Program-made: the position numbers and the translations under genes
Notes under the pieces: generated by a model
Told to the model about the DNA's origin: nothing
The model's input: the letters and a program-made list of their open reading frames with translations, nothing else
Database searches by the model: none
Assembly (NCBI RefSeq): GCF_021696945.1
Contig: NZ_JACYHE010000013.1
Span: 1-64,000, forward strand
Direction: 5' to 3'
Length of the DNA: 64,000 bases
Source: Streptomyces sp. JJ36
GTDB lineage: Bacteria > Actinomycetota > Actinomycetes > Streptomycetales > Streptomycetaceae
In this document: piece by piece, positions 40,027 through 47,337 of the stretch
Numbering within the stretch: the first letter of the stretch is position 1
How the letters are laid out: each line of letters opens with the position of its first letter

Positions 40027-42849
40027 ATGGGCGGCCGCCCGGAAGCGGAGCACCCGTCCGCACCGACCTCGCGGCAGACTCCCGGGCCCGCCGCACCGGC
40101 GCCGCACGACCCGCCCCTCGGCGGCACGGTGCTGCTGCGGGTCGCGGGGCTGCCCTGCGCCGACTGGGCCGGCGCCGCCGACCCGGGGCCGGCCGAGCGG
40201 TTCGTCCGGTACGAGCACGCCGCCGCGGCCCGTACCGCCCGCGCCCGCGAACTCGCCGACCGGCTGGGCCGCACCGTGGTGCCGCACCCGCGGCTGGCCG
40301 GGGACGACCGCCGCGCCGTGCTGGCCCTCCGCCGGCGGCTGCACGGCGGCGGAGTCCCCGGGCCCGACGACTGCCGGATCCTCGACGCCTCGCCCGCCGT
40401 GCCTCCCCGACTCGCCGCAGCCGTACGCGACCTGGCGCACGAGACCGAAACGGCCGCCGCCGAACGCGCCGCCCTGGACCAGGCCGTGACGGCGGAACAG
40501 CTCCGGCTCGGAGCCCACGCCTGGGGCCTGGCGTGCTCCCGTCCGGTCCTGCGGGAGTTCCTGGCCGCCACCGCCCCCGAGGTCGTCGCGGACGCCGGGC
40601 GCCGGCTGGCGGCCGGCGGCACCTGGGACGGCAAGCAGTTGCGCAAGCGCGGCGCCTATCTCTGGCGCGTCCTGGGGCGGATCGCGGCCAAGACCACGCC
40701 CCGCGGGTGGGCCGGCCAGACGGCCACGGCCCGGCTCGCCGCCGGCGCCCCGGAAACCGCCGCCGGCCCGGCCGGGGACCGGCTGCTCGCACCCGGGACC
40801 GTCCTGGGGGCGCTCGCCGCCGGCCGCACGGAGAACGTTCATCTGGCGCGCGCCCGCCACACACCGCCGGACCTGCGCACCGCCGGCCCGGACACCCTGC
40901 TCGCCCCGGCGCCCCTGCACTTCACCGAGCCGCCCGCCGCTCCGGGCGACGGCACCGGACGGCTGCGCTGCTACGTGGTCGACCCGCAGCAGCCGGGGCG
41001 CCTCCGGCAGGTCGTCCTCCGCCGCACCCGTGCTCTCGAGACGGTGCTGGCCCTGCTGGCCGACGGGCCGGTCACGCTGGGCGGCCTGGAGGCCGCACTG
41101 GCGGGCGGCGCCGCGGCCGTGCACCCCACCGGCCCCGCCCCCGGAGTGCTGCGCGGCTTCCTCCAGCACCTGCTGGAGCGCGGTGTGCTCCAGGTGTGCA
41201 CCGCCCCCCGGCGGCACCACACCCCGTGGACCTCCGCCGTGGAAGCGGCCCGGCACGGCACCCTGCCCGGCCCCGGGCCGGAGCCCGCGGCGGAGGGGGA
41301 GAGGGGCACCGGACCCCGCCCGGCCGGTGGCGCCGGATGGTTCCTCGACTCCTACCGCCGCCTCGACGCCCCGGTGCCGGCCGCCGCCGCGGACCGGGTG
41401 GCACACGGCCTGCGCGTCGCCGCACGTATCGCCGCGCTGCGTGCCGCCGACACCCGGGAGGGCGCGCACGGCACGCACCGGCCCGCGTCCCCGCCCGGGC
41501 TCGACCAGCTCACCGGGGAACCCCGGCCCGTCAGCGAACTGCTCGCCCGCTGGCAGTCCGGGACCGGCGGGCCGCCGCCGGTCGCGGCCCACCAGGCGTA
41601 CCCCGGCTGGCCCGCCGCCCGGTGCCGCGACTCCGGTTACGGGCGGCTGCTGGCCCGCCTCGCCGACGCCTCCGGCGCGGCGGAGACCGACCTCGACGAC
41701 GCGCTGCTGGACTCCCTCGGCGCCCCGCCCGCCGCCGCGTCGCTGCCGGACTGGCCGCTCGACTGCCTGCTGCGACCGCTGCCGGGCCCCGGACCGGTGG
41801 CCGTACTGGAATCCGCCTCCTCCGCCGGGATGCTGGACGCCCGGTTCGCCGACGGGCTGGCCACCCTGCACGGCGCCTACCCGAACGCCGACGCCTACCG
41901 CGCCTTTCTCGCCGCCGTGGAGCGCCGCACCGGGGTGCGCTTCGTGGAACTGCTGGTGCCGCCGCTCGCCGAACGCGCGGCCAACGCCGTCCGCCGGCCC
42001 GTCACCACCGGCTGGTGGACCGGGGACCCGGACCCCACCCCGTACTACGGTCCGCACGGGCCGCGGCCGCGCTACCTGCCGCTGGACCGGATCACCGTCC
42101 GCCGCGGCCCCGGCGGACGGCTCCTCGCCGAGGCCGACGGGCGCCGCATCGTCCCCGTCCACCACGCCACCCGTACCCCCGTCCCGCCGTACGACCTGCT
42201 GGTGCGGGCACTGCTGGCCGCCGGGCACCCGGCCGCCTCCTGGATGCTCCGGCTCGACCGGCCGGACACCGCGCTGCCCGGATCGCCCCGCCTGCCGCGC
42301 ATCACCGCCGCCGGTGGCGCGCTGGTGCTCAGCCCCGCCACCTGGCGGGTGCCCCGCGGCGCCCTCTGGCGGCCCGGCGACCCGCTGCCGGAGCGGGCGC
42401 GCACCCTGGCGCTGCTGCGCCACTCCGCAGGGCTGCCCCGGTACGCCTTCCTCCGGACCTCCTCGGGCGGCAAGCCGGTGCCGGCGGACCTCGCCTCGCT
42501 CACCGCCCTGCACCTCGTGGAGCGGCTCTGCGCCCGGCAGGCCGGTGACGACCTGCTGGTCGAGGAGATGCTCCCCGCCCCCGGAGACCTCCTGCTCCGG
42601 GACCCGCTGCACCACGGAGCCGCTGTCGCGGCGCAGCTCCTGCTGCGGCTGCCGCACGACCGCGGTGCCGAGGACTTCGCGGAGGCCGCCGCACGGACGC
42701 TGTGCGCCGGCCCGGAGCAGGTCCCCGCAGACGTCCCCGACGGCCCGTCCGCAGCCGCCGGACGGGCCGCCGGGGCGGCCCTCACCCACGGAGAGAAGGG
42801 AACACGAAGATGCCCGCGACCATGGAACTCACCGACCTCGACGCGCTGA
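40027..42849 (+). CDS. lanB(N): Lanthipeptide dehydratase glutamylation-domain protein (Lant_dehydr_N, split LanB)
   Basis: 940 residues. This is the tRNA-Glu-dependent glutamylation part of a class I LanB: the N-terminal strand TVLLRVAGLPCADW, a helical RFVRYEHAAAARTARARELA region, RKRGAYLWRVLGRIAAKTTPRGW (the typical K-x-TP block), and C-terminal SGGKPVPADLASLTALHLVE and LLVEEMLPAPGDLLL. It should add glutamate from Glu-tRNA to Ser/Thr of the precursor; elimination would be done by the preceding gene product. The last 40 bases overlap the precursor gene in another frame, so lanB and lanA translation are coupled. Size is that of thiopeptide-style split enzymes. Confidence 0.87.
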   Translation: MGGRPEAEHPSAPTSRQTPGPAAPAPHDPPLGGTVLLRVAGLPCADWAGAADPGPAERFVRYEHAAAARTARARELADRLGRTVVPHPRLAGDDRRAVLALRRRLHGGGVPGPDDCRILDASPAVPPRLAAAVRDLAHETETAAAERAALDQAVTAEQLRLGAHAWGLACSRPVLREFLAATAPEVVADAGRRLAAGGTWDGKQLRKRGAYLWRVLGRIAAKTTPRGWAGQTATARLAAGAPETAAGPAGDRLLAPGTVLGALAAGRTENVHLARARHTPPDLRTAGPDTLLAPAPLHFTEPPAAPGDGTGRLRCYVVDPQQPGRLRQVVLRRTRALETVLALLADGPVTLGGLEAALAGGAAAVHPTGPAPGVLRGFLQHLLERGVLQVCTAPRRHHTPWTSAVEAARHGTLPGPGPEPAAEGERGTGPRPAGGAGWFLDSYRRLDAPVPAAAADRVAHGLRVAARIAALRAADTREGAHGTHRPASPPGLDQLTGEPRPVSELLARWQSGTGGPPPVAAHQAYPGWPAARCRDSGYGRLLARLADASGAAETDLDDALLDSLGAPPAAASLPDWPLDCLLRPLPGPGPVAVLESASSAGMLDARFADGLATLHGAYPNADAYRAFLAAVERRTGVRFVELLVPPLAERAANAVRRPVTTGWWTGDPDPTPYYGPHGPRPRYLPLDRITVRRGPGGRLLAEADGRRIVPVHHATRTPVPPYDLLVRALLAAGHPAASWMLRLDRPDTALPGSPRLPRITAAGGALVLSPATWRVPRGALWRPGDPLPERARTLALLRHSAGLPRYAFLRTSSGGKPVPADLASLTALHLVERLCARQAGDDLLVEEMLPAPGDLLLRDPLHHGAAVAAQLLLRLPHDRGAEDFAEAAARTLCAGPEQVPADVPDGPSAAAGRAAGAALTHGEKGTRRCPRPWNSPTSTR

Positions 42850-42965
42850 TCGACGACCTCGACGAGCGCATCACCGACAGCGAGCTGCCCACGCCGGAGG
42901 CCGTCACGGCCGCCTGCAGCGGGCTGTGCACGGTGGTCGTCTGCACGGTCATCGTCTGCAGCTGA
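42810..42965 (+). CDS. lanA: Lanthipeptide precursor peptide
   Basis: 51 residues from ATG 42810 (GGAGAGAAGG upstream). The acidic leader, about residues 1-32, has MELTDLDALIDDLDERI, where LDALIDDLD may replace the FNLD recognition box of class I leaders. The Cys-rich core, about residues 33-51, is TAACSGLCTVVVCTVIVCS. Every Cys (36, 40, 45, 50) has a Thr or Ser three or four residues before it (T33, S37, T41, T46), and Ser51 ends the chain. I infer four consecutive lanthionine or methyllanthionine rings. No known lantibiotic that I can recall has this core. Confidence 0.88.
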   Translation: MPATMELTDLDALIDDLDERITDSELPTPEAVTAACSGLCTVVVCTVIVCS

Positions 42966-42970
42966 AGCCA

Positions 42971-42999
42971 GGGCCCGCCCGGGACCCCCGGGCGGGCCC
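42971..42999 (+). terminator. Hairpin directly after lanA
   Basis: GGGCCCGCCCGGG (42971-42983) pairs with CCCGGGCGGGCCC (42987-42999), 13 perfect pairs and a 3-base loop, six bases after the stop codon. Confidence 0.8.
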
Positions 43000-43009
43000 G
43001 TGACCCCAC

Positions 43010-43037
43010 GGAGCCGTCCGGACCTCCGGACGGCTCC
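43010..43037 (+). terminator. Second hairpin between lanA and lanC
   Basis: GGAGCCGTCCGGA (43010-43022) and TCCGGACGGCTCC (43025-43037), 13 pairs with a 2-base spacer. With the previous hairpin it should reduce read-through into lanC or protect lanA mRNA ends. Confidence 0.75.
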
Positions 43038-43064
43038 CCGCGCGGACGCCGACGAGGAGCCCCC

Positions 43065-44366
43065 ATGCCGCTCGACCCGGGCACCACCGATCACACCGGC
43101 ACCACCACGACCGGGACGGCACCCGCCCCCGGCCCCCGCCCCGCCACCGGCCCCCGCCCCGCCGCCGTACACGGACCGGCCCATGACCTCGCCGTACGCT
43201 TCCTGCAGCGGTGGTCGGCCGCCCCCGGCCGCCGCCCCGCCGCCCCCGGAGACCCGGGCGTCCCGGTGCTCGCCCGGCTCGTCGCCCGCAGCGGCGCGCC
43301 CGGGGCGGAGGAGACGGCGGCGCGCGCGGTCGCCGTCTGGGCGCGTACGGCCGGGCACGGGCGCGGGCACCCCGGGCTGTACGACGGCGGGCTCGCCGGC
43401 ACCCTCGCCGGGCTGCGGCTCGGCGCCGGGCTCCACCCGGTGCTGCACACCGCCGCCGACCGGCTGCGTGACCGGCTCACCGCCACGGCCACCCGCGACC
43501 GGCGCCGGGACCGGGTCGGCTTCGCCGACTACGACCTCGTCCTCGGCCCCGCCGGCACCCTGCTCGCGCTGTGCGCCGGCGACCGGCCCGCCGCGGTTCT
43601 GCTGCGGCCGTTCACCCACCATCTGGTCGCCCTGTGCGACCGCGACGACCTGCCCCGCCTGCGGGCCGGCCGGTACGCCGGCCATCCGCAACTCGCCTGG
43701 CTGCAGGGCCGGATCAACACCGGCATGGGGCACGGCGTGGCCGGGCTGGCCGCGGCGCTCACCGCCGCCGTACGGCACACCGCACCCGCATCCGGCCCGG
43801 AGCCGGAACTCACGGCCGCGCTGCGCCGTGCCACGCGCTGGCTGGCCGGCCAGGCGTACGACGACGCCCGCGGCGTGCGGAGCTGGCCCGGCGCCGGGCT
43901 GGACGGCACGCCCCCGCCGGCCGGCGCACAGGCCCGGCAGGCATGGTGCTACGGCAACCCGGGTGTGCCCTGGGCCCTCTGGGACGCGGCCGACGCCCTC
44001 GGCGACGCCGCGGCCGCCGAACGGGCCGCGGCCGCGTTCGGCACCCTCGCCGAACGGTACGACGAGGACTTCCACCTCTTCGGGGACCGCCCCGACGACC
44101 TGCTGGGGCTCTGCCACGGCGCCGGGGGCGTGCTCGCGGTGGCGGACGCCTTCCGCCGGCACGCCGGGCTGCCGGCCGCCACCGCCCTCGCCGACCGGCT
44201 CACTGGACACCTGGAGGAGCGCCTGACGGCGAAGCGGGTGCTCGGCACACCGCCCGCCGGGATGTCGGACGGGCTGCTGGGCGGTGCGCCGGGAGCGCTG
44301 AGCGCCCTGCTCACCGCGCGGCACGGCGCCGACCGCGCCTGGCTCCCCTGCCTGGGCCTCCGTTAG
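43065..44366 (+). CDS. lanC: Lanthionine synthetase C-family cyclase
   Basis: 433 residues from ATG 43065 (GAGGAG upstream). Adds Cys thiols to dehydro residues. The zinc site is complete: Cys295 in AWCYGNPGVPWAL and Cys350-His351 in GLCHGAGGVLAV. The conserved GMGHGVAGLAAAL and DGLLGGAPGALSAL repeats of the alpha-toroid are visible. A Thr/Gly/Pro-rich N-terminal stretch of about 40 residues precedes the fold. Last gene of the locus; a hairpin lies 70 bases on. There is no transporter, protease or tailoring gene beside it. Confidence 0.93.
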   Translation: MPLDPGTTDHTGTTTTGTAPAPGPRPATGPRPAAVHGPAHDLAVRFLQRWSAAPGRRPAAPGDPGVPVLARLVARSGAPGAEETAARAVAVWARTAGHGRGHPGLYDGGLAGTLAGLRLGAGLHPVLHTAADRLRDRLTATATRDRRRDRVGFADYDLVLGPAGTLLALCAGDRPAAVLLRPFTHHLVALCDRDDLPRLRAGRYAGHPQLAWLQGRINTGMGHGVAGLAAALTAAVRHTAPASGPEPELTAALRRATRWLAGQAYDDARGVRSWPGAGLDGTPPPAGAQARQAWCYGNPGVPWALWDAADALGDAAAAERAAAAFGTLAERYDEDFHLFGDRPDDLLGLCHGAGGVLAVADAFRRHAGLPAATALADRLTGHLEERLTAKRVLGTPPAGMSDGLLGGAPGALSALLTARHGADRAWLPCLGLR

Positions 44367-44740
44367 GGCCCGCGGCGACGGGGCGGGTCCGCCCGCCGGG
44401 CTCCTGTGCCGTGGGGGCGTCCGCGGCCGTCCGGCGGCGCGCCCGCTGCCAGCGGGCGCTGCGCGAGCGGGCTCTGTTCCGCCGCGGCGGCGCGCACCGT
44501 CGCCGGCCGGGTCCGGCGGTACCCGGCGGCCGTCCGGGAGCTGCTCACCCCGCTGGCGGACGAGGCGCCCGGCGCCGCGCGCGCGTGCCGCGGGAGCGGC
44601 TCCTCCGTCCTCAGCGAGCGCGCGCACCCTCACCGGCCGGGTCCGGCGGTCCCGCTGAGGCCGTCGGGGCGCCGCGCCCGTCCCGGCGGGACGGTGCGCC
44701 GGGCGCGAGGGAGACAGGGGCCCCGCGCGAAGCGCGGCCC
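44367..44740. other. Non-coding region with a hairpin and a 34-bp direct repeat after lanC
   Basis: Hairpin GCGCCCGCT-gcc-AGCGGGCGC at 44439-44459 is a likely lanC terminator. A direct repeat of about 34 bases (44490-44522 and 44620-44653, three mismatches, core caccggccgggtccggcggt-like) lies 130 bases apart. A further hairpin at 44716-44742 (AGGGGCCCCGCGC-gaa-GCGCGGCCCCT, one bulge) touches the stop codon of the convergent gene. The open frames here are not convincing genes. Confidence 0.6.
44490..44653. repeat. Imperfect direct repeat, about 34 bp, 130-bp period
   Basis: Copies at 44490-44522 and 44620-44653 share gcgcgcacc and ccggccgggtccggcggt with three differences. It could be an insertion scar or a duplicated coding remnant. 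Confidence 0.55.
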
Positions 44741-45505
44741 CTAGCGCGGCGGGACGCGCAGGGCCGCCAGCACCGGCAGATGATCCGTCGCCGCCAGCAG
44801 GTCCCGGTCGTTCACCCCGGGCAGCCCGCGCGGCACCCCGCACCCCAGCACCTCGACGCCGTCCGAGGCGAGCACCGCGTCGATGCGCTGGTGCGGGTCC
44901 GCCGGGGTGGAGGTGTGCTCCGCCCCCCACGGCCGCACCGCCCAGGCGTCCTGCAGCTCCGCGGTCAGGCGGCGGAAGGACCGTCCGCGTGGTCCCTCGT
45001 TGAGGTCTCCCGCGGCCACCGCGTACGGCGTGCGCGGATGGTGCAGCCGCTCCAGCAACATCCCTGCCTGCGCATGGCGCTCGTCCGCCCGGAGGCTGAG
45101 ATGGCAGCTCACCACGGACAGGCGCGCGGAGGGCCCGAAGCGGAGCAGGGCGGTGGCGAAGCCCCGTCGGTGCAGCCCCGGAGTGAGCGGGAGCAGTACG
45201 TCCGCGGTGTCCTCCACATACGCCCGCAGCGAGGCCAGGATCATCGGCCCGGCGGCGGTCGCGCCGCCCGTCACACAGGTCAGGCCCGACAGGCGCGCGA
45301 GCCGTGCGGCGTGCTTGCGCCAGCGGAAGAAGCGGGGTGCCTCCTGCACGCAGACGACGTCGGGGGCGCAGGCCCGGATCACCCGGGCCAGCGCCCCCGT
45401 GTCGTCCCGCAGGGAGCGGACGTTGTAGCTGAGCAGGCGGATCACCGCGGAGCCGTCCGGCTCGGTCCGCGATGCGGGGAGGTCGGTGAGCACCGCAGGA
45501 GTCAT
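44741..45505 (-). CDS. Endonuclease/exonuclease/phosphatase family protein
   Basis: 254 residues, DNase I-like fold: LSYNVRSLRDD (Asn at the metal site), VVCVQEAPRFFRW (metal-binding Glu), SCHLSLRADERHAQ (His), AGDLNEGPRG (Asp/Asn) and ATDHLPVLAALRV (catalytic His). All key residues are present. The substrate could be DNA, phosphoinositide or sphingolipid headgroups. ATG 45505; no signal peptide is visible, so it is cytoplasmic. Confidence 0.9.
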   Translation of the reverse strand: MTPAVLTDLPASRTEPDGSAVIRLLSYNVRSLRDDTGALARVIRACAPDVVCVQEAPRFFRWRKHAARLARLSGLTCVTGGATAAGPMILASLRAYVEDTADVLLPLTPGLHRRGFATALLRFGPSARLSVVSCHLSLRADERHAQAGMLLERLHHPRTPYAVAAGDLNEGPRGRSFRRLTAELQDAWAVRPWGAEHTSTPADPHQRIDAVLASDGVEVLGCGVPRGLPGVNDRDLLAATDHLPVLAALRVPPR

Positions 45506-45607
45506 GGGCGGAAGCGTACGACGTCCCGCGCGACTCCGCCCGTGTGCGGCACCGCCCGCCGGTGCACCGCGGGGCGCCCTGCCCGGCGCGGGCGCGCCCG
45601 CGCCGGA

Positions 45608-46549
45608 TCAGCCCTGGCGTGCCAGGTCGGCCGCGCCCACCAGCCCCGCCTCGCCGCCGAGTTGGGCGGCGAGCACCTGGGCGTGCGGCCGCCACTTCCC
45701 GCCGACCAGCCAGCGCCGGAAGGACTTGCGGATCGGGTCCAGGACCAGGTCTCCCTCGTCCGAGACGCCGCCGCCCACGATGAAGGCCGACGGGTCGAAG
45801 AGCGAGGCCAGGTCGGCCAGGCCGGCCCCGGCCCAGCGGGCCAGCTCCCGGAAGGCGTCGACGGCGACCGGGTCGCCGGCGCGTGCCGCCTGGCTGATGT
45901 GCCGGCCCTCGATCCCGGCTGCGGTGCCGTCGCCCAGCCCGAGCAGGATCTCGGCGTTCTCCGGGGTGGCCGCGGCCCGCTGCTGCGCGTACCGGACCAG
46001 GGCCCGGCCGGAGGCGTACTGCTCCCAGCAGCCCTGGCTGCCGCAGCCGCACAGCAGCCCGTCCGGCACCACCCGGATGTGCCCGAACTCGGCCGCCACG
46101 CCGAAGCGTCCGCGGTGCAGCCGGCCGCCGATCACGATGCCGCCGCCCAGCCCGGTCCCCAGTGTGATGCAGACGACGTCGTCGTGGCCCTGGCCCGCGC
46201 CGAAGCGGTACTCGCCCCAGGCGGCGGCGTTGGCGTCGTTCTCCACCACCACGGGGAGGCCGACGCGCTGCTCGACCTTGTCCTTGAGCGCCTCGTGGCG
46301 CCAGGCGATGTTCGGGGCGAAGAGCACGGTGGCGCGTTTGTCGTCGACATAGCCGGCGGCCCCGATGCCGACCGCCTCCACCGGCTGCTCCGCGCTGACC
46401 GTCCGGACAGCGTCGGCGATGGCGTCGACGACGCCTTCGGCGGTGGGCGGGGTCGGCACCTTGCACGTCTCGAGGATCGTGCCCTCCTCGTCGACCACGC
46501 CAGCCGCGATCTTGGTACCGCCGATGTCGACGCCGATGGTGAGTCCCAT
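45608..46549 (-). CDS. glkA: Glucokinase, ROK family
   Basis: 313 residues from ATG 46549 (GAGGGA upstream). Phosphorylates glucose; in Streptomyces GlkA is also central to carbon catabolite repression. ATP-binding IGVDIGGTKIAAGVV, sugar-binding VENDANAAAWGEY, catalytic GTGLGGGIV, and the ROK zinc motif CGCGSQGCWEQYASG (preceded by EFGHIRV, whose His is also a ligand). No helix-turn-helix, so it is a kinase, not a ROK repressor. Confidence 0.96.
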   Translation of the reverse strand: MGLTIGVDIGGTKIAAGVVDEEGTILETCKVPTPPTAEGVVDAIADAVRTVSAEQPVEAVGIGAAGYVDDKRATVLFAPNIAWRHEALKDKVEQRVGLPVVVENDANAAAWGEYRFGAGQGHDDVVCITLGTGLGGGIVIGGRLHRGRFGVAAEFGHIRVVPDGLLCGCGSQGCWEQYASGRALVRYAQQRAAATPENAEILLGLGDGTAAGIEGRHISQAARAGDPVAVDAFRELARWAGAGLADLASLFDPSAFIVGGGVSDEGDLVLDPIRKSFRRWLVGGKWRPHAQVLAAQLGGEAGLVGAADLARQG

Positions 46550-46675
46550 ATGTCCCTCAGTTGTTCCGTCGAACCCCGCTGCGGAGAGGGTACCGGAGGC
46601 ATCCGTCACACCGGCGCCCGCCTGCACACGCACCGTGGGACGCCCGGCACAATCCGTTCCGCCCCGCCCGGCGGG

Positions 46676-47239
46676 TCAGTCGAGGTCGATGCGCTCCGGC
46701 CCCGGGCCGGGGTCGTCGTCGCCCCGTCCGTCGCCGGCGTCCGTGCCGCGGCCCGCACCGTCCGTACGGCCCGTGCGGCCGCCCGGGTGGTCCGGCTCGT
46801 CCCGGACCGCGTCCTCGGGGACTCCCTCCTCCCGGACCGCGTCCTCCGGGCGCAGCGTGGCCGCCCAGCGCCGTTCCTGGCCCTGCACGGCGGAGCGGTA
46901 GGCGGCGAGCAGTTCGCTGCCCGCGGTGGCCAGGTGGTCGAAGACCTGCGGGTTGCGCTCGACGACCGGCTCGACGACCGCACGGGCCTGGGCGAGGAAC
47001 TGCTGGGCGACGCCCTGCACGGCGAACTGCCCGGCCGCGCCGCCGAGCGGCCGGCCCAGCTCCGCGACCCGGGACGACACCGCGTCGGCGAGCTTGCGCA
47101 GCTCCTCCGCGGCGCTGAGCTGCTGCGGCCCGTGCTCCGCGCGGCGCCGGGCCTGCTCGGCGGCGAGATCCTCCTCGACGGCCGCGGCCCAGGCGTCGGC
47201 GTCGGGCTCGGCTGCGGGGCGCTCGGCGGCATCGCTCAT
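46676..47239 (-). CDS. DUF5304-type conserved streptomycete protein
   Basis: 187 residues. Acidic, Ala-rich, mostly helical: AAVEEDLAAEQARRRAEHGP, a middle region AGQFAVQGVAQQFLAQARAVVEPVVERNPQVFDHLATAG, then a disordered Gly/Asp tail. No signal peptide or catalytic motif. It sits between glkA and an ArsA-like ATPase gene, an arrangement conserved in Streptomyces to my knowledge. Function unknown. Confidence 0.85.
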   Translation of the reverse strand: MSDAAERPAAEPDADAWAAAVEEDLAAEQARRRAEHGPQQLSAAEELRKLADAVSSRVAELGRPLGGAAGQFAVQGVAQQFLAQARAVVEPVVERNPQVFDHLATAGSELLAAYRSAVQGQERRWAATLRPEDAVREEGVPEDAVRDEPDHPGGRTGRTDGAGRGTDAGDGRGDDDPGPGPERIDLD

Positions 47240-47337
47240 GGCGGGCTCCTACGGCGGGAAGGCGGGAACGCGGGTATCGGGAACGCGGGTGTACGGAAAG
47301 CTGACCACGCGCGGGAGACAAGACCTCTCCTCCGACG

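Noticed and set aside
44406-44744. 112-aa plus-strand frame after lanC
   Set aside because: A short helical-looking piece exists, but there is no ribosome site. It spans two hairpins and the direct repeat, so it is at most a gene remnant.
39673-46466. Very long minus-strand open frames (1038 and 1464 aa) across the lan locus and glkA
   Set aside because: They run antisense to LanB, LanC and glucokinase genes and are Gly/Arg/Pro-rich without any domain.
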